From Gemmatimonadota bacterium (GTDB lineage Bacteria; Gemmatimonadota; Gemmatimonadetes; Gemmatimonadales; GWC2-71-9), in the NCBI GenBank assembly GCA_003221075.1, contig QHUF01000284.1, forward strand, positions 1 through 21,456: a DNA stretch of 21,456 nucleotides, in the 5' to 3' direction. This document shows, piece after piece, positions 1-7,349 of this stretch (the first letter of the stretch is position 1; the number at the start of each line of letters is the position of its first letter). A program made the position numbers and the translations under genes. The notes below the pieces were generated by a model, which saw only the letters and a list, made by a program, of their open reading frames with translations, was not told where the DNA came from and did no database searches.

Positions 1-158
1 TGCCGCCCGAAACGCACGAGCGCCTCACCGCGGATCGCGAGCCCCGAATCGGGGAGCGTGATGCGGGCCATGTACTCTTTGACGTCAATTCCGCTGCGCT
101 GTGCCGCCCCCGGCCCTGACAGGAGCAGCGCAACAAGCAGGCTACCGACCGTTCGCAT
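1..158 (-). CDS. Secreted protein, N-terminus resembling M1-family aminopeptidase (partial)
   Basis: Partial gene running off the left edge; the first 52 codons are visible. It begins with a Sec signal peptide (basic MRTVG, hydrophobic LLVALLLSG, then an A-A-Q cleavage region at about residues 17-20). The mature start has an IDVKEYMARITLPDSG-type stretch followed by AIRGEALVRF. That pattern of a beta-rich segment beginning I-D-V-x-x-Y resembles the N-terminal domain of M1 zinc aminopeptidases, but the HExxH catalytic region lies outside the window, so the assignment is tentative. The ATG at 158 overlaps the end of the upstream E1-alpha gene by 17 nt in a different frame, which suggests it is the distal gene of the same operon. 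An exported hydrolase acting on peptides outside the cytoplasm is inferred. Confidence 0.6.
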   Translation of the reverse strand, partial: MRTVGSLLVALLLSGPGAAQRSGIDVKEYMARITLPDSGLAIRGEALVRFGR

Positions 159-1233
159 ACACTCGACCCAAGGCGCTCTCGCCCTTCGGCATCTTCTCCC
201 GACTCGCGATCGCCTCCTCGGCCGCCTTCGCCACCTGCTCCGTCACCTCGGCTTCGACCCCGGATAGCTGCTTCGCCTTCACGCCTTCTTCCTTCAAGTA
301 CTCCTCATAGAGCCCGACGGGATCGCGCTTCCCCCACGTCTTGAACAACTCCGCCGGAAACGTTTCACGCGCCTCGCGCTCGTCGTGCGTGGCATGCCCG
401 CCCATGCGAAACGTTTCCGCGATCAGCAGCGCCGGACCGTTACCACTGCGACACCGTTCGGCCGCCGTTCGTGTAGCGGCGTAGGCATCGAGCACGTTGT
501 TGCCGTCGAACGTCGCGCCCCAGACTCCGTAGCTCGCGGGCCAGTCCTTGAAGTCGGCGGGCAGATGGTGCTGCTCGAGGCGCGTACCCAAAGCAACCTG
601 ATTGTTCTCGATGATGAAGATCGCGGGGACGCGCTGCACGGCCGCGAAGTTCGTCCCTTCGTGCGCGGCCGCGGTCTTGGTCGACCCATCGCCGACCCAG
701 GTCATTGCCACGCGCGGCTCGCGCTTGATCTTGAAGGTGAGTGCGATCCCCGCGATCACGGGAACCATGTCACCGACATGCGAGATCGGCTGGAGCACGC
801 CGTGCCGGAACGAGCCGACATGGAGGTCACGCCCGGCGCTCGGTGAATCCGCTGTCGCGAGATAGGCACGCAGCATGTCCGCGATCGGCATCCCCATCTC
901 GCAGCACGCCGCGGCGTTGCGGATCATCGGCGCGACGATGTCCATGCCGCGCTCGAGTGCGTGTACGGGGCCGACCGTCGCCGCTTCTTCGCCGGTCCCC
1001 AGCCACGCTTTAGAAATCACGCCGGTGCGCACCCAACGCTTCAGCTCGATGTCGTGCAGCCGGGCTCGCAGCAGGCCGCGGTACAGCTCGAGCTTGGCGT
1101 CGCGCGACAATCCGTTGACGACCGCTGCACGCTCGGGATTTGCTTCGATGGTGGCCCGGAAGGCGCGCACGAGCGCGGGATCCGGTTTCCAGTCGACGTA
1201 CTCCGGTGGGTCGAACGCGGGGAACCGCTTCAC
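142..1233 (-). CDS. Thiamine-diphosphate dehydrogenase E1 component, alpha subunit
   Basis: Alpha subunit of a pyruvate/branched-chain 2-oxoacid dehydrogenase E1, which decarboxylates a 2-oxoacid with thiamine diphosphate and passes the acyl group to E2 lipoate. About 363 aa from the chosen start, normal for the family. The ThDP/Mg motif begins at GDGS (residues 181-184) and ends at ENN (209-211). The phosphorylation-loop region reads FRMGGHATHDE (275-285), close to the family GHSTxDD. The FPAFDPPEYVDWKPDP leader is more like branched-chain-type than classical PDH E1 alpha. The GTG at 1233 was chosen because GCCGGAG precedes it and it lies 29 nt after the kinase stop; an alternative GTG at 1299 would overlap the kinase gene by 38 nt. 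No E1-beta gene follows: the next gene is a secreted peptidase-like protein, so the beta subunit must be elsewhere or absent. Confidence 0.88.
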   Translation of the reverse strand: MKRFPAFDPPEYVDWKPDPALVRAFRATIEANPERAAVVNGLSRDAKLELYRGLLRARLHDIELKRWVRTGVISKAWLGTGEEAATVGPVHALERGMDIVAPMIRNAAACCEMGMPIADMLRAYLATADSPSAGRDLHVGSFRHGVLQPISHVGDMVPVIAGIALTFKIKREPRVAMTWVGDGSTKTAAAHEGTNFAAVQRVPAIFIIENNQVALGTRLEQHHLPADFKDWPASYGVWGATFDGNNVLDAYAATRTAAERCRSGNGPALLIAETFRMGGHATHDEREARETFPAELFKTWGKRDPVGLYEEYLKEEGVKAKQLSGVEAEVTEQVAKAAEEAIASREKMPKGESALGRVYANGR

Positions 1234-1261
1234 GGCACTCCGGCGACGCTCCGGCCGAGGA

Positions 1262-2350
1262 TCATGAGAACTTCTCTTTGAGTTTCCCGAAGAATCCACC
1301 AGATGATTCCGAGGCGCCGCCGGTCAGCGCATCGCCGAACTCGAGCGCGGTCGTAAACCGATCATCCGGGTTCGTCTGCAGCGCCTTGGTGAGCGCTTTT
1401 TCGACGGCGTCCGGGATGTCGGGGCGCAGCGTGCGGATCGCGATCGGCTGGCTGCGCAGCCGTGCGATCATCATTTCCTGCGCGTTGCGTCCCTGGAAGG
1501 GCAGCTTGCCGGTGAACATCTCGAACGCCACGATGCCGAGCGCATAGATGTCGCTGCGGGCGTCGAGCGGTTTGCCGCGGATTTGCTCCGGGCTCATGAA
1601 CTCGGGCGTGCCCAGGATGATGCCCGTCGCCGTGAGCTTCGCGATCGCCGGATCGGCGCGCCGCTCCTTGGCCAGACCGAAGTCCATCACCACAGCGCGC
1701 TCGACGCCCGCCCCGCCGTCCTCGTCCGGCACGAGCATGACGTTCTCGGGCTTCAGGTCGCGGTGAATGATCTGCAACTCGTGGGCGTGATGGAGGCCGG
1801 CGCACATCTGCTTCAGCAGCGTCACACCCAGCGTCATCTCCATCGGCCCGCCGCGCACTTCCCGATCGGAGAGCAGCTCTCCCTTCAGGAACGGCATCAC
1901 CAAATAGATCAGCCCGTCTTCCGATTCGCCGAGCCGCAGGATGCGGCACACGTTGGGATGATCGAGGCGCATTGCGAGTCCCGCTTCGCGGCGCAGGCGT
2001 TCGACCGAGCTCTTGTCCGACGCGAGGCGCGGCGAGAGGACTTTGATGGCGACGGTGGCATCGGACGAGATTTCCTTGGCGAGATAGACATACGACATCC
2101 CGCCCTCGCCCAGCTTCTTCAGGACCTGATAGCGGGCATCGAGGATTTGATTCGAGAGGGTGGAGGCGCGGTCGAGACCCGCTTTTCCCGGCGGCAGCGG
2201 CGTGCGGACGCCGGTACCACTGCCCGATGACGCGGGCGCCGCGGGCTTCCTCGCCTGGATCTCCACGAGCATGCTGCCGTCCTTCGGACAGAAGCGTGCG
2301 CCCGCATCCGTATACACGGACCCGCACTTGGGGCAGCGGCGCTCGCTCAT
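1262..2350 (-). CDS. Zinc-ribbon serine/threonine protein kinase, cytosolic
   Basis: Hanks-type protein kinase of 362 aa. The N-terminal mini zinc-ribbon has C6-x2-C9 and C21-P-K-D24, with Asp where a fourth Cys would be expected, a common variant in kinases of this type. A Pro/Gly/Ser linker follows to about residue 70, then the kinase domain (about 74-342). Visible motifs are the glycine loop GEGGMSYV (81-88), ATP lysine K103 in AIK, Glu122, catalytic loop HRDLKPEN (196-203), DFG (223-225) and the APE equivalent SPE. All catalytic residues are present, so it should be active. No transmembrane segment or extracellular sensor domain is visible, unlike PknB-type receptors, so it probably acts in the cytosol, with the zinc ribbon possibly recruiting partners. 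The start overlaps the stop of the diguanylate cyclase as ATGA, indicating translational coupling. Confidence 0.93.
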   Translation of the reverse strand: MSERRCPKCGSVYTDAGARFCPKDGSMLVEIQARKPAAPASSGSGTGVRTPLPPGKAGLDRASTLSNQILDARYQVLKKLGEGGMSYVYLAKEISSDATVAIKVLSPRLASDKSSVERLRREAGLAMRLDHPNVCRILRLGESEDGLIYLVMPFLKGELLSDREVRGGPMEMTLGVTLLKQMCAGLHHAHELQIIHRDLKPENVMLVPDEDGGAGVERAVVMDFGLAKERRADPAIAKLTATGIILGTPEFMSPEQIRGKPLDARSDIYALGIVAFEMFTGKLPFQGRNAQEMMIARLRSQPIAIRTLRPDIPDAVEKALTKALQTNPDDRFTTALEFGDALTGGASESSGGFFGKLKEKFS

Positions 2351-3783
2351 TGCCGGACCAAGTTGCGCCCTTCGTTCTTGGCGCGATAGAGGGCCTGATC
2401 GGCGAGCGAGACGAAGTTATCGGCACTGTGGACGCGATCGTCGGGAAACGACGCGAGTCCGATGCTGATCGTAACGTGGACGGGATCATCGCCGGGATCC
2501 GCGAAATCACGATTCTGCACGCGCAAGCGGACGCGTTCGGCGAAGATGGCTGCGCCTTGCGTCGCCGTCTCCGGCATCACGACGACGAACTCCTCGCCGC
2601 CGTACCGGGCCACGATGTCCACCGAACGCGCCTCCCGCCGCAACAGCTCGCCGACCTGTCGCAGCACGGAATCGCCGGCGATGTGGCCGCGGGTGTCGTT
2701 GATGGTCTTGAAGCGGTCGATGTCGGCGAGGAGGATCGTCAGCGCGAGATTGTAGCGCCGCGCGCGGTCGAGCTCCTGGGTGAGCGCCTCCGACAACCCG
2801 CGGCGGTTCGTGAGACCGGTGAGCGCGTCGGTGGCGGCGAGCTTCTCGAGCCGCTGCTTGTCCGAGACCGCGCTCTCGAAATCGTACGCCTTTTCGATCG
2901 CCGACACCGCCGTTTTGATGACGGTTTCGGCGAACTGCGCGTCGGCGCGTGTGAGCGGTGGATCGTCTCCGGTGGTGCGCAGGAAGAAGACGCCGATCTG
3001 CTGGTCCTTCATCCAGAACGGCAGGGCGACGGCCGAGCGGGTGGGCACCTTGATCTCTTCACGCTCCCAGCGGCGCCGCTCTTCTTCATATAGAGGATCG
3101 GTCGCGACGTCTTCCACCAGGACGAGCCGGCCGCTCGAAACGGCCTTCCGGATCTCCGGATAGCGGATCAGCTCGATCTGGAGATTGCGCAGCATCGGGT
3201 TCTCGTAGGCCGCGACCACAACCCCCTGATGATCGCCGGGCTTCGCGAGCACCATCGAGCACTTGGAGATGTTGAGCGCGCGGGCGACGCGGCGGGCGAG
3301 GATGTGGTACATCTCGTCCGGCTTGAGGGAGTCGGTCACCTCGTGGAGGATGTCCACCATCGCGGCCCGGCTGCGCGCTTCCTCGCGCGCCTGCGCGAGC
3401 GCGCGGCCCACGCGGATATGCGCTTCGACGCGCGCCAGCAGCTCCCGCACCCGGAACGGCTTGGAGATGAAATCCGCGGCGCCGAGGCCCAGCGCGCGCA
3501 CCGTCGCTTCTTCGGGCGGCATGGACGACACCATGAGCACGGGCAGGTCGCGGTACCGCTCGTCCTGTTTGAGGCGCTCGAGCAGCTGCAGCCCGTCCAC
3601 CTTGGGCATCATGATGTCGAGCAGCAGAATCGCGGGCTTGATCTCTTCGAGCTTGGCGAAGAGCCCGTCGCCTCCCGGGCAGACGGCGACCTCGTATCCG
3701 TTTTCCTTCAGGATCCAGGTCAGCGTCTGGACCAACGAGGCATCGTCATCGGCGACTAGGACTCGCGTTGCGGTACCCGGCAT
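2347..3783 (-). CDS. Response regulator-GAF-GGDEF diguanylate cyclase
   Basis: A 478-aa protein expected to make cyclic di-GMP from two GTP in response to phosphorylation. Receiver domain at about residues 6-120: acidic pocket D12-D14, phospho-acceptor D56 in LLLDIMMP, switch Ser86 and K108 in SKPF. A coiled linker leads to a GAF-like domain (about 150-295), then GGDEF (about 312-475). The active-site loop is GGEEF (395-399), a functional variant. An RxxD product-inhibition site, RSVD (386-389), lies exactly five residues upstream, so feedback control by c-di-GMP is predicted. The layout resembles PleD but with GAF replacing the second receiver. The ATG at 3783 was chosen because it is fused to the preceding stop as TGATG and gives the canonical receiver start; longer upstream readings run into the dehydratase gene. 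No cognate histidine kinase is in the window. Confidence 0.93.
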   Translation of the reverse strand: MPGTATRVLVADDDASLVQTLTWILKENGYEVAVCPGGDGLFAKLEEIKPAILLLDIMMPKVDGLQLLERLKQDERYRDLPVLMVSSMPPEEATVRALGLGAADFISKPFRVRELLARVEAHIRVGRALAQAREEARSRAAMVDILHEVTDSLKPDEMYHILARRVARALNISKCSMVLAKPGDHQGVVVAAYENPMLRNLQIELIRYPEIRKAVSSGRLVLVEDVATDPLYEEERRRWEREEIKVPTRSAVALPFWMKDQQIGVFFLRTTGDDPPLTRADAQFAETVIKTAVSAIEKAYDFESAVSDKQRLEKLAATDALTGLTNRRGLSEALTQELDRARRYNLALTILLADIDRFKTINDTRGHIAGDSVLRQVGELLRREARSVDIVARYGGEEFVVVMPETATQGAAIFAERVRLRVQNRDFADPGDDPVHVTISIGLASFPDDRVHSADNFVSLADQALYRAKNEGRNLVRQ

Positions 3784-4718
3784 CAGTCCGTTGCCTCGAG
3801 AAGCGAGCGATCCACGTTGCCACCGCTGACCACGAGCACCGTGGTCCTGGCGCGTGGGACCAGACCGGCGAGCAATGCGGCGGTCGTGGCCGCGCCCGAC
3901 GGCTCGACGGCGAGCCGGCAGGTGCGCCATAGAAACTGCACGGCGGCGCGGATACTGTCATCCTCCACCAGGACGACCCCGCGCAGCCGGTCTTTCTCCC
4001 GCGTCAGCTCGGCAAACGGCACGTCGCCGACGTTGAGGGTGATCAGACCGTCGGCGATGCTGCCCGTGCGCTCGAGACGGACGACTTTTCCGGCCGCAAG
4101 CGAGTGGTGCAGCTTGGGCGCGCCCGACGGCTCGACTCCCCACACCACTGCCCGGCTGCCGGCCGCGGCAAGACCCGTCACGATACCCGAAATTAGGCCG
4201 CCGCCGCCCACCGGCACGACCACCGTCTCGACCTCCGGCAGTTGCTCGACGATTTCGAGCGCGACGGTCGCCTGGCCTGCCACGATGTCGGGATGATCGA
4301 ACGGCGGCACGATCGCGAGCTGCTCCTGGCGGGCGATCTCTTCCGCCTTGATCCGCCGGTCCTCGGACGTGCGGCCCGCGAATACGACCTCGCCGCCCCA
4401 TTTCTTGACGCCGGCGATTTTCACGGCCGGCGTCGTTTCGGGCATCACGATCACGGCGCGCACGCCGAATTGTTTCGCGGCAAACGCCACGGCCTGGCCG
4501 TGATTCCCCGAGGAAAACGTGATGACCCCGCGCTTGCGCGCGGGGTCGGGAAGTTTGCGGATGGCGTTGTAGGCGCCGCGGATCTTGAACGCGCCGATCG
4601 GTTGCTCGTTCTCGAGCTTGAGATGCGCACCCAGCTCCTCGACGTAGACGAGCTGCGTGCGGCGCGCGATACCCCGCAGGCCCTCTGCGGCTTCCGTGAT
4701 GTCCCGGGAAGTGACCAC
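3783..4718 (-). CDS. Threonine/serine dehydratase-like PLP enzyme (no ACT domain)
   Basis: Fold-type II PLP enzyme of 311 aa, predicted to deaminate threonine to 2-oxobutyrate or serine to pyruvate, or to racemise serine. The PLP Schiff-base lysine is K45 in AFKIRGAYNA. The substrate-carboxylate loop is SSGNHGQ (69-75), the phosphate-binding tetraglycine is GGGGL (171-175), and the pyridine-nitrogen contact is in VVSGGNVD (296-303). It stops after the catalytic domain and lacks the C-terminal ACT regulatory domain of biosynthetic IlvA, so it resembles catabolic TdcB or serine racemase-type proteins. The substrate cannot be decided from sequence. The GTG start overlaps the gyrA stop by one base (TAGTG), so translation is probably coupled to gyrA. 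If it makes 2-oxobutyrate, the downstream 2-oxoacid dehydrogenase E1 gene could in principle use the product; that link is inference. Confidence 0.9.
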   Translation of the reverse strand: MVTSRDITEAAEGLRGIARRTQLVYVEELGAHLKLENEQPIGAFKIRGAYNAIRKLPDPARKRGVITFSSGNHGQAVAFAAKQFGVRAVIVMPETTPAVKIAGVKKWGGEVVFAGRTSEDRRIKAEEIARQEQLAIVPPFDHPDIVAGQATVALEIVEQLPEVETVVVPVGGGGLISGIVTGLAAAGSRAVVWGVEPSGAPKLHHSLAAGKVVRLERTGSIADGLITLNVGDVPFAELTREKDRLRGVVLVEDDSIRAAVQFLWRTCRLAVEPSGAATTAALLAGLVPRARTTVLVVSGGNVDRSLLEATD

Positions 4719-7279
4719 TACTTCTTGGGCTTCGGGGCCCGGGACTTGGGCTTGCTTGGGGCCTTGGGCCTGGGGGCTGGGGCCTTGGGCTTGGAGGCGG
4801 CGGAACGCGGTGTCTCGTCGTCATCTTCGTCGACCGCTTCGTCCTCGTCTTCCTTGACGACGCGCGCCACATCCACGACCAGATCCCCGGGCGTCAGGTT
4901 CATGACCTTCACGCCCTGCGTGTTGCGGCCGGAAATGCGGATCCCTTCGACGGGAACGCGGATCATGATCCCCTTCTTGGTGATCATCATCAGCTCGTCG
5001 TCGGGCAACACCTCTTTCAACGCCACGATGTCGCCGGTCTTCTCGTTGCGCTTCAGCGTGATGATGCCGCGGCCGCCGCGATGCTGCACCCGGTACTCGT
5101 CGAGCTCGGAGCGCTTCCCCATGCCCTTTTCGGTGACCGTGAGGAGTGTGGACTTGCGGCGCACCACGACCATGTCGATGACGTGGTCTTTCTTGTCGAG
5201 CTCGATGCCCTTCACGCCTGTGGCCGTGCGCCCCATGTCGCGCACGTCCTTCTCGTGGAAGCGAATGCTCATGCCGTGCGAGGTCGCGAGGACGATGTCG
5301 TTCTTCCCGTCCGTGACCTGCACGTCGATCAGCTCGTCGCCCTTTTCGATGTTGATGGCGCGAATCCCGACCGAGCGCGGATTCCCGAATTCCGAGAGCA
5401 CCGTCTTCTTGACGAGGCCGTCCTTGGTGGCGAAGAGCAGGAACTGATCCTCGGAGAACTCGCGCACCGGGACGAGCGCCGCGACTTTCTCGTCGGGCTT
5501 CATCGCGACGCAGGACAGGATCGGCTTGCCGCGCGCGGCGCGCGCCGCCTGCGGGATCTCGTGCACCTTCAGCCAGTAACACTGGCCCTGCTCGGTGAAG
5601 AACATGACGTAGTCGTGCGTCGAGGCGATGAAAAGATGCTCGACCCAGTCGTCTTCCTTGGCGTGGGCGCCGATCACGCCCTTGCCGCCGCGCCGCTGCC
5701 GCCGGTAGGCGGTCGTGGGGAGGCGCTTGATGTAGCCGGCGTGGGACACGGTGATCACCATGTCCTCTTCGGCGATCAGATCCTCGATCGAGAATTCGCC
5801 CTGGTCGGCGACGATTTCCGTGCGCCGCTCGTCGCCGAAGCCGTGCGCCAGCTCCGTCAGCTCCTCCTTCAGGATCTTCATGCGCCGTGGCTTGGACGCT
5901 AGGATCTCCCTGCACTCCTTGATGAATTTGCGGACGTCCTTCAGCTCCTCCTCGAGCTTCGTGATCTCGAGAGCGGTGAGCCGCGCCAGCCGCATGTTCA
6001 GGATTTCGGCCGACTGCTTCTCCGACAGCTTGAACCGCTTCCGCAACGCCGCATCGGCGCTCGGGGTGTCCTTCGATTTCTTGATGATCTTGATGACTTC
6101 GTCGATGTGGTCGACGGCGATCTTCAAGCCTTCGAGGATGTGCTCGCGATCCTGCGCGCGCTGCAGCTCGAACTCGGTGCGCCGGGTGATGACGGTATGG
6201 CGGTGCTCGATGAAGTGCTGCAGCAGCTCGAGGAGTGTCAGCTCCTTCGGCGTGCCGTCCACCAGCGCCAGCATGATAGCGCCGAACGTCTGCTGCATCT
6301 GCGTGTGCTTGTAGAGCTGATTGAGCACGACCATGGGAATGACGTCGCGCTTCAGCTCGATCACCAGCCGGATCCCTTCCTTGTCGGACTCGTTCCGGAC
6401 GTCGCTGATGCCTTCGAGCTTCTTGGCGAGCGCGAGGTCGCGAATCTGCTCGTGCACGCGCTCGGGACTGACCTGATAGGGGAACTCCGTGACGACGATC
6501 TGTTGCTTGCCGGTCGATTCCTTCTCTTCCGCGATGGCGCGAGCACGGATGACGATGCGGCCACGACCCTTCTCGTAACACTCCTTGATCCCGTCGCGGC
6601 CGTAGATGATCGCCCCGGTCGGAAAGTCGGGGCCCTTGACGAACTTCCTGATGTCCTTGATGGTGGCGTTCGGGTGATCGACCAAATGCACCACGGCCTG
6701 CACGACCTCGCTCAGGTTGTGCGGCGGAATGTTCGTGGTCATGCCGACCGCGATGCCCGCGGAACCGTTGACGAGCAAGTTGGGCAGCCGTCCGGGCAGC
6801 ACCGTCGGCTCCTGCAGCCGGTCGTCGAAGTTGGGGACGAACGCGACGGTGTTCTTGTCGATGTCCTCCAGCATCGTCATCGCGACGCGGGTGAGGCGCG
6901 CTTCGGTGTAGCGGTACGCCGCCGCGGAGTCGCCGTCGACCGATCCGAAATTCCCCTGCCCATCCACCAGCGGGTAGCGCAGCGAGAAGTCCTGAACCAT
7001 GCGCACCAGGGTGTCGTACAGCGCGACGTCGCCATGCGGATGGTACTTGCCGAGCACATCACCCACGACCGTCGCGCTCTTCTTGTAGGGACGGCCGGGA
7101 ACGAGCCCCAGCTCGTTCATCGCGTAGAGGATGCGGCGGTGCACGGGCTTCAGGCCATCGCGTACATCGGGCAGCGCGCGCTGCACGATGACGCTCATCG
7201 AATAGTCGAGGAATGATTCCTTTAATTCGTCTTCGATGAGGCGCGGAAGGATCCGCTCTCGAACGTTGGGACCAGTCAT
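4718..7279 (-). CDS. gyrA: DNA gyrase subunit A
   Basis: Breakage-rejoining subunit of DNA gyrase, 853 aa; with GyrB it introduces negative supercoils. The winged-helix/tower region starts at residue 1. Catalytic tyrosine is Y124 in AYRYTEARL. The quinolone-determining region reads HPHGDVALYD (80-89). The coiled-coil/dimer region runs to about 490, then the C-terminal beta-pinwheel with the GyrA box QRRGGKG (528-534), which separates GyrA from ParC. The tail (about 808-853) is an acidic stretch (EDEDEAVDEDDDE) followed by a Lys/Pro/Ala-rich basic extension, longer than in most GyrA proteins. Val85 stands where E. coli has Ser83; Asp89 (E. coli Asp87) is kept. The start is ATG with no Shine-Dalgarno. 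It heads a run of tightly overlapping genes, and gyrB is not adjacent. Confidence 0.98.
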   Translation of the reverse strand: MTGPNVRERILPRLIEDELKESFLDYSMSVIVQRALPDVRDGLKPVHRRILYAMNELGLVPGRPYKKSATVVGDVLGKYHPHGDVALYDTLVRMVQDFSLRYPLVDGQGNFGSVDGDSAAAYRYTEARLTRVAMTMLEDIDKNTVAFVPNFDDRLQEPTVLPGRLPNLLVNGSAGIAVGMTTNIPPHNLSEVVQAVVHLVDHPNATIKDIRKFVKGPDFPTGAIIYGRDGIKECYEKGRGRIVIRARAIAEEKESTGKQQIVVTEFPYQVSPERVHEQIRDLALAKKLEGISDVRNESDKEGIRLVIELKRDVIPMVVLNQLYKHTQMQQTFGAIMLALVDGTPKELTLLELLQHFIEHRHTVITRRTEFELQRAQDREHILEGLKIAVDHIDEVIKIIKKSKDTPSADAALRKRFKLSEKQSAEILNMRLARLTALEITKLEEELKDVRKFIKECREILASKPRRMKILKEELTELAHGFGDERRTEIVADQGEFSIEDLIAEEDMVITVSHAGYIKRLPTTAYRRQRRGGKGVIGAHAKEDDWVEHLFIASTHDYVMFFTEQGQCYWLKVHEIPQAARAARGKPILSCVAMKPDEKVAALVPVREFSEDQFLLFATKDGLVKKTVLSEFGNPRSVGIRAINIEKGDELIDVQVTDGKNDIVLATSHGMSIRFHEKDVRDMGRTATGVKGIELDKKDHVIDMVVVRRKSTLLTVTEKGMGKRSELDEYRVQHRGGRGIITLKRNEKTGDIVALKEVLPDDELMMITKKGIMIRVPVEGIRISGRNTQGVKVMNLTPGDLVVDVARVVKEDEDEAVDEDDDETPRSAASKPKAPAPRPKAPSKPKSRAPKPKK

Positions 7280-7313
7280 TTCGATATATGTCGGAGGAGG
7301 TGTAAGATGATAA

Positions 7314-7342
7314 AAATTAATTACTTAGACGGGCAAAGACAA
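7314..7342 (-). promoter_or_regulatory. Putative sigma70-type promoter of the gyrA operon
   Basis: On the minus strand a -35-like TTGTCT (7342-7337) and a -10-like TAATTT (7319-7314) are separated by exactly 17 nt. An overlapping alternative is TTGCCC with TATCAT at 18 nt. The elements sit in the only AT-rich gap of this block, between the oxidoreductase stop and gyrA, and would give a leader of roughly 25-30 nt. Seen directly as a motif; promoter activity is inferred. Confidence 0.5.
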
Positions 7343-7349
7343 CTGCGCC

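Noticed and set aside
2227..3093. 288-codon plus-strand open frame
   Set aside because: Antisense to the GGDEF and kinase genes; composition is that of a shadow frame.
3784..3930. 49-residue N-terminal extension of the GGDEF protein
   Set aside because: Arg/Gly-rich shadow of the dehydratase gene; the ATG at 3783 is coupled to the previous stop and starts the receiver domain.
4242..5447. 401-codon plus-strand open frame over gyrA
   Set aside because: Antisense to a clear gyrA; high-GC codon bias creates long shadow frames. No domain is recognisable in it.
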